Positions 1 through 8,419 of a stretch of DNA of 64,000 nucleotides are shown piece by piece; within the stretch, counting starts at the first letter, position 1; each line of letters opens with the position of its first letter. Source of the stretch: Streptomyces longhuiensis. GTDB lineage: Bacteria > Actinomycetota > Actinomycetes > Streptomycetales > Streptomycetaceae. Location of the stretch: positions 6,712,001 to 6,776,000 of the forward strand of contig NZ_CP085173.1 in NCBI RefSeq assembly GCF_020616555.1, read 5' to 3'. The notes under the pieces were generated by a model, which was not told the origin of the DNA, made no database searches, and saw nothing but the letters and a program-made list of their open reading frames with translations. The translations under genes and the position numbers were made by a program.

Positions 1-2
1 AG

Positions 3-941
3 CGCACCGGGATCAAGGTCAATTACACCGAGGACATCAACGACAACGTCGAGTTCTTCGGCAAGATCAAGCCGCAGCTCGCGGCGGGCCAGGACACCGG
101 CCGCGACATCATGGTCCTCACCGACTGGCTGGCCGCCCGGCTGATCCGCTTCGGCTGGGTCCAGAAGCTCGACCCGGCCAACCTGCCCCACGCGTACGCG
201 AATCTGTCCCCGCAGTTCCGCAGCCCCGACTGGGACCCGGGCCGTGCCTACTCGTACCCGTGGCAGGGCATCGCCGTCGTCATCGCGTACAACACCAAGG
301 CCACGAAGGGCAAGGAGGTCACCTCCGTCTCGCAGCTGCTCGACGACCCCAAGCTCAAGGGCAGGGTCGGGCTGCTGTCCGAGATGCGCGACACCGTCGG
401 GATGATGATGCTCGACATGGGCAAGGACCCGGCCACCTTCACGGCCGACGACTTCGACGCGGCGATAGCCCGGATGCAGAAGGCCGTCGACAGCAAGCAG
501 GTCCGCCGCTTCACCGGCAACGACTACATCTCCGACCTGAGCAAGGGCGACCTCGCGGCCTGTCTCGCCTGGTCGGGCGACGTCGTGCAGCTCCAGACGG
601 ACAACCCGGACGTCAAGTTCCACATCCCCGACACCGGTTACATGGCCGGCACGGACAACATGCTGATCCCCAACAGGGCCCGCCACAAGACGAACGCAGA
701 GAAGCTCATGGACTACTACTACGAGCTTCCGGTCGCCGCCGAACTGGCCGCCTGGATCAACTACGTCACTCCCGTCGACGGCGTGAAGCCCGAACTCGCC
801 AAGATCGACAAGAAGATCGCGAACGACCCGCTGATCGTGCCCGACAAAGCCATGAGTGCCAAGGCGCACGCATTCCGCTCGCTGACTTCCAAGGAAGACA
901 AGGCGTTCGAGGAGAAGTTCGCCCAGCTCACGGGCGCGTGA
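3..941 (+). CDS. potD: Polyamine ABC transporter substrate-binding protein, 5' end missing
   Basis: Partial gene: the reading frame is open from the first complete codon at base 3, so the signal peptide and roughly the first quarter lie outside the window; 312 residues are visible. The protein resembles periplasmic-type binding proteins of the PotD/PotF family, which in Gram-positives are usually lipid-anchored outside the membrane and deliver putrescine or spermidine to the permease. Family-like features are the YPWQGIAVVIAYN segment, the TVGMMMLDMGKDP segment, and a C-terminal run of charged helices. It is followed after 48 bases by a PotA-type ATPase and two permeases, which fixes the role as import. 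The exact amine bound cannot be read from the sequence. Confidence 0.88.
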   Translation, partial: RTGIKVNYTEDINDNVEFFGKIKPQLAAGQDTGRDIMVLTDWLAARLIRFGWVQKLDPANLPHAYANLSPQFRSPDWDPGRAYSYPWQGIAVVIAYNTKATKGKEVTSVSQLLDDPKLKGRVGLLSEMRDTVGMMMLDMGKDPATFTADDFDAAIARMQKAVDSKQVRRFTGNDYISDLSKGDLAACLAWSGDVVQLQTDNPDVKFHIPDTGYMAGTDNMLIPNRARHKTNAEKLMDYYYELPVAAELAAWINYVTPVDGVKPELAKIDKKIANDPLIVPDKAMSAKAHAFRSLTSKEDKAFEEKFAQLTGA

Positions 942-989
942 GAACCGCAGCACCGAGCCCCCTGACCCCACGACTCCCTGGACTGCACC

Positions 990-2144
990 ATGACGACAGA
1001 AAACGGCGGCGACGTCCGCCTTGCCGGGATCAGCAAGACCTATGGCTCTTTCACCGCCGTCAAGCCGCTGGACCTGACCGTGCCGCAAGGCTCGTTCTTC
1101 GCCCTCCTCGGCGCCTCGGGCTGCGGCAAGACCACGACCCTGCGGATGATCGCGGGGCTCGAGGAGCCCAGCTCCGGCACGGTCATGCTCGGCGACCAGG
1201 ACGTCACCGCGCTGCCTCCTTACAAGCGCCCGGTGAACACCGTCTTCCAGTCGTACGCGCTCTTCCCGCACCTCGACATCTTCGAGAACGTCGCCTTCGG
1301 CCTGCGCCGACGCGGCATCAAGTCCGTGAAGAAGCAGGTCGGGGAGATGCTCGACCTGGTCCAGCTCGGCGAGCAGGCCCGCAAGAAGCCGCACCAGCTC
1401 TCCGGTGGCCAGCAGCAGCGCGTCGCCGTGGCGCGCGCCCTGATCAACCACCCCAAGGTGCTGCTCCTCGACGAGCCGCTGGGCGCCCTCGACCTCAAGC
1501 TGCGCCGTCAGATGCAGCTCGAACTCAAGCGCATCCAGACCGAGGTGGGCATCACGTTCGTCCATGTCACGCACGACCAGGAGGAGGCCATGACCATGGC
1601 CGACACCGTCGCCGTGATGAACGCGGGCCGCGTCGAACAGCTGGGCGCCCCGGCCGACCTGTACGAGAACCCGGGTTCCACGTTCGTCGCCAACTTCCTC
1701 GGCACGTCGAACTTCATCGAGGCCGAGGTGGCCGGCCGCAGCGGCGAGGACCTCACCCTCAAGGCCGGCGACGGCAAGCTCGTCCTGCCCGCCGCCCGCT
1801 GTACGGCCGCCACCACCACCGGCGGGAAGGTCCTCGTCGGCGTGCGCCCCGAGAAGATCTCGCTCACCCACGCCGACGACGCGGGCTCCATACCCGACGG
1901 CCGCAACCGCATCACCGGCCGCGTCGCCGACAGCAGCTTCATCGGCGTCTCCACGCAGTACGTCATCGACAGCCCGCTCTGCGACGCCTTCGAGGTCTAC
2001 TCCCAGAACATCGAGCGCGACAGCCGGCTCGCCCCCGGCGCCGAGGTCGTCCTGCACTGGAACCCCGCGCACACCTTCGGCCTCGACGCCGCCCAGGACA
2101 TCGAGGCGGGCGCCGCGAAGGTCGAGGAGGACGCCGCCGCATGA
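990..2144 (+). CDS. potA: Polyamine ABC transporter ATP-binding protein (PotA-like)
   Basis: 384-residue ATPase subunit that powers import from the cytoplasmic face. Walker [10 protein letters not shown] is at about 41-49, the Q-loop FQSYALFPH near 87, the ABC signature LSGGQ at 137-141, Walker B VLLLDEP at 157-163, and an H-loop HVTHDQEEA follows. The last 130 residues form a TOBE-type domain ([14 protein letters not shown]), as in the PotA/CysA/MalK group. The ATG at 990 has no obvious ribosome site, so translation may depend on coupling to potD. Its end overlaps the next gene by 4 bases (ATGA), which indicates one operon with the two permeases. Confidence 0.93.
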   Translation: MTTENGGDVRLAGISKTYGSFTAVKPLDLTVPQGSFFALLGASGCGKTTTLRMIAGLEEPSSGTVMLGDQDVTALPPYKRPVNTVFQSYALFPHLDIFENVAFGLRRRGIKSVKKQVGEMLDLVQLGEQARKKPHQLSGGQQQRVAVARALINHPKVLLLDEPLGALDLKLRRQMQLELKRIQTEVGITFVHVTHDQEEAMTMADTVAVMNAGRVEQLGAPADLYENPGSTFVANFLGTSNFIEAEVAGRSGEDLTLKAGDGKLVLPAARCTAATTTGGKVLVGVRPEKISLTHADDAGSIPDGRNRITGRVADSSFIGVSTQYVIDSPLCDAFEVYSQNIERDSRLAPGAEVVLHWNPAHTFGLDAAQDIEAGAAKVEEDAAA

Positions 2145-3064
2145 CGACCGTCACCGACACCCCCGCGGCGCCGGCCGCCGAGACCGCGCGCCCGCCGCGC
2201 AAGCGCGGCCGCCTCGTCCCGTACTGGCTGCTGCTGCCCGGCCTCCTGTGGCTGGTCGTCTTCTTCGCCCTGCCGATGGTCTACCAGGCGTCCACGTCGA
2301 TCCAGACGGGCTCCCTGGAGGACGGCTTCAAGGTCACCTGGCACTTCGCCACCTACTGGGACGCGCTCGGCGACTACTGGCCGCAGTTCCTGCGCTCGGT
2401 GCTGTACGCGGGCGCCGCCACGATCCTGTGCCTGGCGCTCGGCTACCCGCTGGCCTACCTCATCGCCTTTCGCGCGGGACGCTGGCGCAACGTCGTCCTC
2501 ATCCTCGTCATCGCGCCGTTCTTCACCAGCTTCCTGATCCGCACGCTGGCCTGGAAGACGATCCTTTCCGACAGCGGCCCGGTCGTCAGCACGCTGAACA
2601 CCCTGCACATCCTGGACGTCACGAGCTGGATCGGCATGACGGACGGCAACCGCGTCCTCGCGACCCCGCTCGCCGTGATCTGCGGACTCACGTACAACTT
2701 CCTGCCGTTCATGATCCTGCCGCTCTACACCTCGCTGGAGCGCATCGACGGCCGGCTGCACGAGGCCGCGGGCGACCTGTACGCCACGCCCGCCACCACC
2801 TTCCGCAAGGTGACGTTCCCGCTCTCCATGCCGGGCGTCGTCTCCGGCACGCTGCTCACCTTCATCCCCGCCGCCGGTGACTACGTCAACGCGGACCTGC
2901 TCGGCTCCACCGACACCCGCATGGTCGGCAACGTCATCCAGACGCAGTTCCTGCGGATCCTGGACTACCCGACGGCGGCGGCGCTCTCCTTCATCCTGAT
3001 GGCCGCGATCCTGATCATGGTCACCGTCTATATCCGCCGGTCCGGAACGGAGGACTTGGTCTGA
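2141..3064 (+). CDS. potB: Polyamine ABC transporter permease, PotB-like
   Basis: 307-residue inner-membrane permease. The ATG at 2141 overlaps the ATPase stop, and this start gives a short basic N-terminus (PPRKRGRLVPYW) before the first membrane helix. About six hydrophobic segments are visible. The EAA-type loop HEAAGDLYATPATTFRKVTF at about 207-226 is the contact site for the ATPase. It overlaps the next permease by one base (TGATG). Together with PotC it forms the channel for putrescine/spermidine. The frame is open far upstream of 2141, but that upstream part lies inside potD and potA in another frame and is not coding. Confidence 0.92.
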   Translation: MTTVTDTPAAPAAETARPPRKRGRLVPYWLLLPGLLWLVVFFALPMVYQASTSIQTGSLEDGFKVTWHFATYWDALGDYWPQFLRSVLYAGAATILCLALGYPLAYLIAFRAGRWRNVVLILVIAPFFTSFLIRTLAWKTILSDSGPVVSTLNTLHILDVTSWIGMTDGNRVLATPLAVICGLTYNFLPFMILPLYTSLERIDGRLHEAAGDLYATPATTFRKVTFPLSMPGVVSGTLLTFIPAAGDYVNADLLGSTDTRMVGNVIQTQFLRILDYPTAAALSFILMAAILIMVTVYIRRSGTEDLV

Positions 3065-3861
3065 TGCCCTTCGTACGCTGGCTGCGCCGCAATCTCGTCG
3101 TCATCGCGGGTCTGGTCACCCTCGGCTATCTGCTCCTGCCCAACGTCATCGTGACGGTGTTCTCCTTCAACAAGCCGAAGGGGCGCTTCAACTACGAGTG
3201 GCAGCAGTTCTCGCTCGACGCGTGGACGAACCCCTGCGGCGTCGCCGACATGTGCGGCTCCCTGTCGCTGAGCCTCCAGATCGCCCTGTGGGCGACCATC
3301 GGCGCCACCGTCCTCGGCACGATGATCGCCTTCGCCCTGGTCCGCTACCGCTTCCGCGCCCGCGGCGCCGTGAACTCGCTGATCTTCCTGCCGATGGCGA
3401 TGCCCGAGGTCGTCATGGCCGCCTCGCTGCTCACGCTCTTCCTCAACATGGGCGCGCAGCTCGGCTTCTGGACGATCCTCATCGCCCACATCATGTTCTG
3501 CCTCAGCTTCGTCGTGACGGCCGTCAAGGCGCGCGTCATGTCGATGGACCCGCGCCTCGAACAGGCCGCCCAGGACCTCTACGCCGGTCCCGTCCAGACC
3601 TTCGTACGGGTCACCCTGCCGATCGCCGCGCCGGGCATCGCCGCGGGCGCGCTGCTCGCCTTCGCGCTCTCCTTCGACGACTTCATCATCACCAACTTCA
3701 ACGCGGGCTCGACCGTGACCTTCCCCATGTTCGTCTGGGGATCGGCGCAGCGCGGTACGCCCGTTCAGATCAATGTCATCGGTACGGCGATGTTCATCGT
3801 CGCCGTGCTGCTCGTCCTTGCCGCGATGCTGGTCGGCAAGCGTAAGAACAAGGCAGTTTGA
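3064..3861 (+). CDS. potC: Polyamine ABC transporter permease, PotC-like
   Basis: 265-residue second permease of the importer. It starts with a basic FVRWLRRN segment, has about six membrane helices, and carries an EAA loop EQAAQDLYAGPVQTFVRVTL near residue 162. The segment SFDDFIITNFNAG is typical of PotC-type proteins. It is translationally coupled to potB through a one-base overlap and is followed 13 bases later by the FAD oxidase gene. Transport and first oxidation step therefore appear to be co-transcribed. Confidence 0.92.
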   Translation: MPFVRWLRRNLVVIAGLVTLGYLLLPNVIVTVFSFNKPKGRFNYEWQQFSLDAWTNPCGVADMCGSLSLSLQIALWATIGATVLGTMIAFALVRYRFRARGAVNSLIFLPMAMPEVVMAASLLTLFLNMGAQLGFWTILIAHIMFCLSFVVTAVKARVMSMDPRLEQAAQDLYAGPVQTFVRVTLPIAAPGIAAGALLAFALSFDDFIITNFNAGSTVTFPMFVWGSAQRGTPVQINVIGTAMFIVAVLLVLAAMLVGKRKNKAV

Positions 3862-3874
3862 GGGAGTTGAAATC

Positions 3875-5302
3875 ATGGCCGCACGTGCCATGAACCGTGG
3901 TACCGACTGGATCAAGTCACTGGCGGACGCCAAGCCGCTGTCCTACTGGCTGGACGACCCCGGCAGGCCCGGGGCCCGGCCGGCGCTCACCGGTGACGAA
4001 CGCTGCGACCTGCTGGTCGTCGGCGGCGGCTACAGCGGACTGTGGACCGCGCTCCTCGCCAAGGAGCGCGACCCCGGGCGCGATGTGGTCCTGCTCGAAG
4101 GGCAGGAGGTGGGCTGGGCGGCGTCCGGCCGCAACGGTGGCTTCTGTGCCGCCTCCCTCACGCACGGCGTCGCGAACGGCCTGGCCCGCTGGCCGGGCGA
4201 GATCGGGAAGCTGGAGGAGCTCGGCAACCGCAACCTCGACGCGATCGAGGACGCGGTCGCCCGCTACTCCATCGACTGCGACTTCGAGCGCACCGGCGAA
4301 CTGGACGTGGCCACCGAGCCGCACCAGGTCACCGAACTCCGGGAGTTCCACCAGGAACTGACCGAGGCCGGGCTCGCCGGCGGCACCGAGTTGCTCGACG
4401 CCGACGCGACCCGCGAACAGGTCGACTCGCCGACCTTCCTCGGCGCCCTGTACGACCGGCGCGGCGTCGCGATGCTGCACCCCGCCAAGCTCGCCTGGGG
4501 CCTCAAGCAGGCCTGCCTCGACCTCGGCGTGCGCTTCTACGAGCACACCCCGGCGCTCGAGCTCTCCTCGTCCGGCGCCGGGACCGCGGTCCGCACCCCC
4601 TACGGGCGCGTCTTCTCCCAGCACGTCGCGCTCGGCACGAACGTCTTCCCGTCCCTGGTCAAGCGCGTGCGCTCGTACACCGTCCCGGTCTACGACTACG
4701 CGCTGATGACCGAGCCCCTGACCGACGACCAGCTGGCCTCCATCGGCTGGAAGAACCGCCAGGGCCTCGGCGACTCGGCCAACCAGTTCCACTACTTCCG
4801 GCTGTCCGCGGACAACCGGATCCTGTGGGGCGGCTACGACGCGATCTATCCGTACGGCGGCCGGGTGCGCGCCGAGTACGACCACAGGCCCGAGACGTAC
4901 GCGAAGCTCGCCGGCCAGTTCTTCACCTGCTTCCCGCAGCTGGAGGGGGTCCGCTTCAGCCACGCGTGGGGCGGCGCGATCGACACGTGCTCCCGCTTCT
5001 CGGCGTTCTTCGGCACGGCCCACAAGGGCCGCGTCGCGTACGCCGCCGGGTACACCGGCCTCGGCGTGGGCGCTACCCGCTTCGGCGCGGACGTGATGCT
5101 CGACCTGCTCTCCGGCGAGCGCACGGAGCGTACGGAACTGGAGATGGTCCGCACGAAGCCGCTGCCCTTCCCGCCCGAGCCGTTCGCCTACACCGGGATC
5201 GCGCTCACCAAGTGGTCCCTGGCGCGCGCCGACGACAACGGCGGCCGGCGCAACCTGTGGCTGAAGGCGATGGACAAGGCGGGCCTCGGCTTCGACAGCT
5301 GA
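3875..5302 (+). CDS. FAD-dependent amine oxidase of the DAO/PuuB type
   Basis: 475-residue flavoprotein oxidase. The N-terminal dinucleotide-binding motif VVGGGYSGLWTA lies at about 48-59, followed by a GWAASGRNGGFC segment typical of the DAO (PF01266) amine-oxidase family. The C-terminal AYAAGYTGLGVGATRFGAD segment closes the FAD site. The start at 3875 is preferred because AGGGAG lies 8-9 bases upstream and it follows potC directly; the frame is open further upstream only inside potC. In PuuB-type pathways this enzyme oxidises gamma-glutamylputrescine to the aldehyde. The neighbouring polyamine importer, aminotransferase and aldehyde dehydrogenase make a polyamine-derived substrate the best inference, but a glycine/sarcosine-type substrate cannot be ruled out. 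Confidence 0.85.
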   Translation: MAARAMNRGTDWIKSLADAKPLSYWLDDPGRPGARPALTGDERCDLLVVGGGYSGLWTALLAKERDPGRDVVLLEGQEVGWAASGRNGGFCAASLTHGVANGLARWPGEIGKLEELGNRNLDAIEDAVARYSIDCDFERTGELDVATEPHQVTELREFHQELTEAGLAGGTELLDADATREQVDSPTFLGALYDRRGVAMLHPAKLAWGLKQACLDLGVRFYEHTPALELSSSGAGTAVRTPYGRVFSQHVALGTNVFPSLVKRVRSYTVPVYDYALMTEPLTDDQLASIGWKNRQGLGDSANQFHYFRLSADNRILWGGYDAIYPYGGRVRAEYDHRPETYAKLAGQFFTCFPQLEGVRFSHAWGGAIDTCSRFSAFFGTAHKGRVAYAAGYTGLGVGATRFGADVMLDLLSGERTERTELEMVRTKPLPFPPEPFAYTGIALTKWSLARADDNGGRRNLWLKAMDKAGLGFDS

Positions 5303-5354
5303 TCCGAATCCGCGACAACTCGTGGGCAGAACCCGCGTAATGCTCGCGCCCCGG

Positions 5355-5411
5355 CCTCCTCTCCCTGGTGACACGCACAGCTTTCGGCAGCTGCGTACCA
5401 GGAAGAGGAGG
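5355..5411 (+). promoter_or_regulatory. Long hairpin enclosing the ribosome-binding site of the 5419 gene
   Basis: Bases 5355-5369 (CCTCCTCTCCCTGGT) pair with 5397-5411 (ACCAGGAAGAGGAGG) at 14 of 15 positions. Internally, ACGC at 5373-5376 pairs with GCGT at 5393-5396 and AGCT at 5379-5382 pairs with AGCT at 5389-5392, around a six-base loop. The right arm contains GAGGAGG (5405-5411), the ribosome-binding site for the ATG at 5419. It could shut off translation, or act as a terminator or attenuator behind the FAD oxidase. Pairing was read by eye; the function is inferred. Confidence 0.6.
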
Positions 5412-5418
5412 TCCCGCC

Positions 5419-5886
5419 ATGACTGGCTCGGGGGCGAAGTCGGCGGTCGAGTGGCTGGCGTCCGTGGCGCCTGATCCGGACGCCTGCCGCTGGGAATGGG
5501 AGCGCAACCCCCTCGGGGTCGCGCTCCTTCCCGCGGGCAGGCTCTGGGACGTACTGATCCTCCCCGGCGAGCTGGGGTATCCGACGCTCGACGTCCTCAC
5601 CCGCGTCATCGACCGGCCGGGCCCCGTGCTCGCCGACTTCGGTGACGCCCGCATGGGCTTCTTCGTGCCCTCCGGCACGGCCACCCGCTGGCTCGGGACG
5701 GGGGTGCGGGGCGCCGGCCTCGGCACCTGGATCGTCGTGCCGCATCCCCATCCGGGCCGCGCGGCCGGCGGGGTCCGCTGGCTGATCCCGCCCGACGGCT
5801 CGGGCACCCTCACCGACCCGACCGTCCTGGAACTGGCGATGCACGAGGCGGCGGCGCAGCTCGCGCGGGACAACCCGCACGAGTAG
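5419..5886 (+). CDS. Small protein of unknown function, faint primase-polymerase N-domain resemblance
   Basis: 155 residues. The ATG at 5419 follows a strong GAGGAGG. The protein is acidic, with many Trp/Gly/Pro and no signal or membrane segment. The pattern SAVEWLASVAPDPDACRWEW, then GVALLPAGRLWDVLILP, then GPVLADFGDARMGFFVPSG loosely recalls the N-terminal bifunctional primase-polymerase-like domains found in many short Streptomyces proteins. That assignment comes from memory of the pattern and is weak. It sits alone between the FAD oxidase (same strand) and PAP2 (convergent). Its ribosome site lies inside the hairpin 5355-5411, so conditional translation is plausible. Confidence 0.75.
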   Translation: MTGSGAKSAVEWLASVAPDPDACRWEWERNPLGVALLPAGRLWDVLILPGELGYPTLDVLTRVIDRPGPVLADFGDARMGFFVPSGTATRWLGTGVRGAGLGTWIVVPHPHPGRAAGGVRWLIPPDGSGTLTDPTVLELAMHEAAAQLARDNPHE

Positions 5887-5903
5887 CCGATGGGCCGGCC
5901 GGG

Positions 5904-6740
5904 TCAGCCGCGTGGCGCCCGGCCCGCCCACACGGCGCACATCACGTACAGCAGGACCACCGAGAGGCACCAGCCGCCGACGACGTCCAGCGGCCAGTGG
6001 TAGCCGCGCCGCACCAGACCGAAACCCACGGCCGCGTTCAGGACGGTGTAGCCGATGACGAGTTCGCGGCGCACGTAGGCGCCGCGCACGTACGGCAGCA
6101 GGAGGAGCAGGCAGGCGCCGTACGCGACCGCCGCCGTCGTCGCGTGTCCCGACGGGTAGAAGCCGGTGCCGGGGCCCATCACGGCCGGGCCCGTCCGGGC
6201 GACGGTCTCCTTGACCGGGACGACCAGGAGCGGGACGGCGGCCATCGTGAGCGCGGCGGTGGCGGGGCGCGTCCACCAGCGGGGCACGCCGTCGCGGCGG
6301 GCGCGCCAGGCGGCGTAGCCGAGGACGGCGGCGAGGACCGGGAGCGCGACGGTGATGTTGCCGAGGTCGGCGAGGAGCTCGGCGGCCCGCTTCGGCAGGC
6401 GGCTGGACCCGATCGCGTCCCCGAGGCGTTCGTCCGCGCGGCGCAGCGCACCGTCGGCGACGATCTGCCAGGTGAGGAAGAGGAAGAGCAGGGCGCTCAG
6501 AACGGCGGCCCAGCGGAAAACGGTCGGCCGCCCCGGAACAGGGGGGGTAGTTCCGAGGCGGCCGATCTGACCGGGCTGCCGCACGCCCCGGGGGGTTTGG
6601 GGCGGGCGGCCATCCGATCGGTGAGGAGTTCCGGAGCCGGAAGCTCCGGGTGTGTGCGCGAGGGCACGACCAGGGCGGGGCTGGGGAGGCTCCGTCCCGG
6701 TTTCGCCCACAGTCCCCTGTGGGCGGGGTGTTTCTCTCAT
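5904..6740 (-). CDS. PAP2-family membrane phosphatase
   Basis: 278 residues on the minus strand. A low-complexity Pro/Gly-rich N-terminus of about 70 residues precedes five or six hydrophobic segments. The phosphatase motifs are present in order: VKETVARTGP (a variant of KxxxxxxRP), YPSGHATT (PSGH, with the catalytic-region His) and RRGYHWPLDVVGG (the RxxxxxHxxxD type). Such enzymes dephosphorylate lipid phosphates such as undecaprenyl pyrophosphate or phosphatidic acid at the outer face. The start at 6740 is uncertain: a start nearer the first helix (PTVFRWAAVLSALL) would give a more usual length of about 200. It is convergent with the 5419 gene, with only 17 bases between. Confidence 0.85.
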   Translation of the reverse strand: MRETPRPQGTVGETGTEPPQPRPGRALAHTPGASGSGTPHRSDGRPPQTPRGVRQPGQIGRLGTTPPVPGRPTVFRWAAVLSALLFLFLTWQIVADGALRRADERLGDAIGSSRLPKRAAELLADLGNITVALPVLAAVLGYAAWRARRDGVPRWWTRPATAALTMAAVPLLVVPVKETVARTGPAVMGPGTGFYPSGHATTAAVAYGACLLLLLPYVRGAYVRRELVIGYTVLNAAVGFGLVRRGYHWPLDVVGGWCLSVVLLYVMCAVWAGRAPRG

Positions 6741-6855
6741 CTGCAGAAACCGTACGGCAGGGCGTGGGTGTCCGACAGCCGGAACGGCAACCCGTCATCG
6801 GCCCCGCACACGTTCTTCACACGCCCTGACCGTTGTCTGAAGTCGCCGGAGCGGC

Positions 6856-8190
6856 TCAGACGCCCGCGAACGCGGTCTCGATGATGTCCAGGCCCTCGTT
6901 GAGGAGGTCGTCACCGATGACGAGCGGGGGAAGGAAGCGCAGCACGTTGCCGTAGGTGCCGCAGGTGAGGACCAGCAGACCCTCGGCGTGGCAGGCCTTG
7001 GCGAGCGCGGCGGCGGCCGCCGGGTGCGGCTCCTTGGTGTCCTTGTCCTTGACGAGCTCGATGGCGATCATCGCGCCACGGCCCCGGATGTCGCCGATGA
7101 TGTCGAACTTCTCGGCCATGGTGGCGAGGCGGGCCTTCATGATGGCCTCGATGTTCTTCGCCTTGGCGTTGAGGTCGAGCTCCTTCATGGTCTCGATGGC
7201 GCCGAGCGCACCGGCGCAGGCCACCGGGTTGCCGCCGTAGGTGCCGCCGAGGCCGCCCGCGTGCGCGGCGTCCATGATCTCGGCGCGGCCCGTCACGGCG
7301 GCGAGCGGCAGACCGCCCGCGATGCCCTTGGCGGTCGTGATCAGGTCGGGGACGATGCCCTCGTCCTCGCACGCGAACCACTGGCCGGTCCGGCAGAAGC
7401 CGGACTGGATCTCGTCCGCGACGAAGACGATGCCGTTGTCCGCGGCGAACTGGCGGATCGCGGGCAGGAAGCCCTTCGCCGGCTCGATGAAGCCGCCCTC
7501 GCCGAGGACCGGCTCGATGATGATCGCGGCGACGTTGTCGGCGCCGATCTGCTTGGTGATCTGGTCGATCGCCTGGGCGGAGGCCTCGGCGCCCGCGTTC
7601 TCCGCGCCGGTCAGCCAGCGGTAGCCGTAGGCCACCGGCACGCGGTAGACCTCGGGCGCGAACGGGCCGAAGCCGTTCTTGTACGGCATGTTCTTGCTGG
7701 TCAGCGCCATCGTCAGGTTCGTACGGCCGTGGTAGCCGTGGTCGAAGACGACGACGGCCTGGCGCTTGGTGTACGCACGGGCGATCTTGACGGCGTTCTC
7801 GACGGCCTCGGCGCCCGAGTTGAACAGCGCGGACTTCTTGGCGTGGTCACCCGGCGTGAGCTCGGCCAGCGCCTCGGCGACGGCCACGTAGCCCTCGTAC
7901 GGCGTGACCATGAAACAGGTGTGGGTGAAGTCCTGCAGCTGGGCGGAGGCGCGGCGCACGACGGCCTCGGCGGAGGCGCCGACCGAGGTCACGGCGATGC
8001 CGGAACCGAAGTCGATCAGGCGGTTGCCGTCGACGTCCTCGATGATTCCGCCGCCGGCGCGGGCGGTGAAGACCGGCAGCGTGGAGCCCACGCCGGCCGC
8101 GACCACGGCGGTACGTCGGGCCTGCAGCTCCTGCGACTTCGGACCGGGGATGGCGGTGACGACGCGGCGCTCCTGCGGGACTGCGCTCAT
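6856..8190 (-). CDS. gabT: 4-aminobutyrate aminotransferase
   Basis: 444-residue class III PLP aminotransferase. The pyridoxal-contacting Asp259 lies in FVADEIQSG and the Schiff-base Lys288 in LITTAKGIAGGLP; a SGAEAVENAVKIAR segment binds the cofactor phosphate. The ATG at 8190 has AGGAG about 5 bases upstream and gives the usual family N-terminus; the longer open frame to 8361 is Pro/Arg-rich and unlike the family. It would convert GABA plus 2-oxoglutarate to succinate semialdehyde plus glutamate, or act on another omega-amino acid or polyamine intermediate. It is divergent from the TraG-like gene and close to the aldehyde dehydrogenase that would take the next step. Confidence 0.92.
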   Translation of the reverse strand: MSAVPQERRVVTAIPGPKSQELQARRTAVVAAGVGSTLPVFTARAGGGIIEDVDGNRLIDFGSGIAVTSVGASAEAVVRRASAQLQDFTHTCFMVTPYEGYVAVAEALAELTPGDHAKKSALFNSGAEAVENAVKIARAYTKRQAVVVFDHGYHGRTNLTMALTSKNMPYKNGFGPFAPEVYRVPVAYGYRWLTGAENAGAEASAQAIDQITKQIGADNVAAIIIEPVLGEGGFIEPAKGFLPAIRQFAADNGIVFVADEIQSGFCRTGQWFACEDEGIVPDLITTAKGIAGGLPLAAVTGRAEIMDAAHAGGLGGTYGGNPVACAGALGAIETMKELDLNAKAKNIEAIMKARLATMAEKFDIIGDIRGRGAMIAIELVKDKDTKEPHPAAAAALAKACHAEGLLVLTCGTYGNVLRFLPPLVIGDDLLNEGLDIIETAFAGV

Positions 8191-8348
8191 GCGGGGCTCC
8201 TGGGGGTGTTTCGGGTGCTTTCTTCGCAGGTTAGGGGCGAGGGGCGGGGTGGGGCATGCTCCATCCGGGCGCGGTTCGCGGATTGCGTTGTCCGTCGTGG
8301 ACATAGGGCCGCGCCGCCGGGATCGCCCCAGGTCCGGGCGCGTAACCG

Positions 8349-8377
8349 GTGAACTCCCCATGCGGGGGCACTAGATT
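8349..8377 (+). promoter_or_regulatory. Weak candidate promoter for the TraG/HerA-like gene
   Basis: A good Streptomyces -10-like hexamer TAGATT is at 8372-8377. The hexamer 17 bases upstream, GTGAAC at 8349-8354, matches only half of the -35 consensus. The spacing to the ATG at 8420 would leave a leader of about 35 bases. It lies in the divergent gap between gabT and this gene. Confidence 0.3.
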
Positions 8378-8419
8378 GACCCGCGGACACACAGACCGGC
8401 AGGTCAGGGGGCAAGGGCA

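Noticed and set aside
260..2140. Upstream extension of the potB frame
   Set aside because: The frame is open through potD and potA but reads as Arg/Pro/His-rich text. The ATG at 2141 with the 4-base overlap gives a normal permease.
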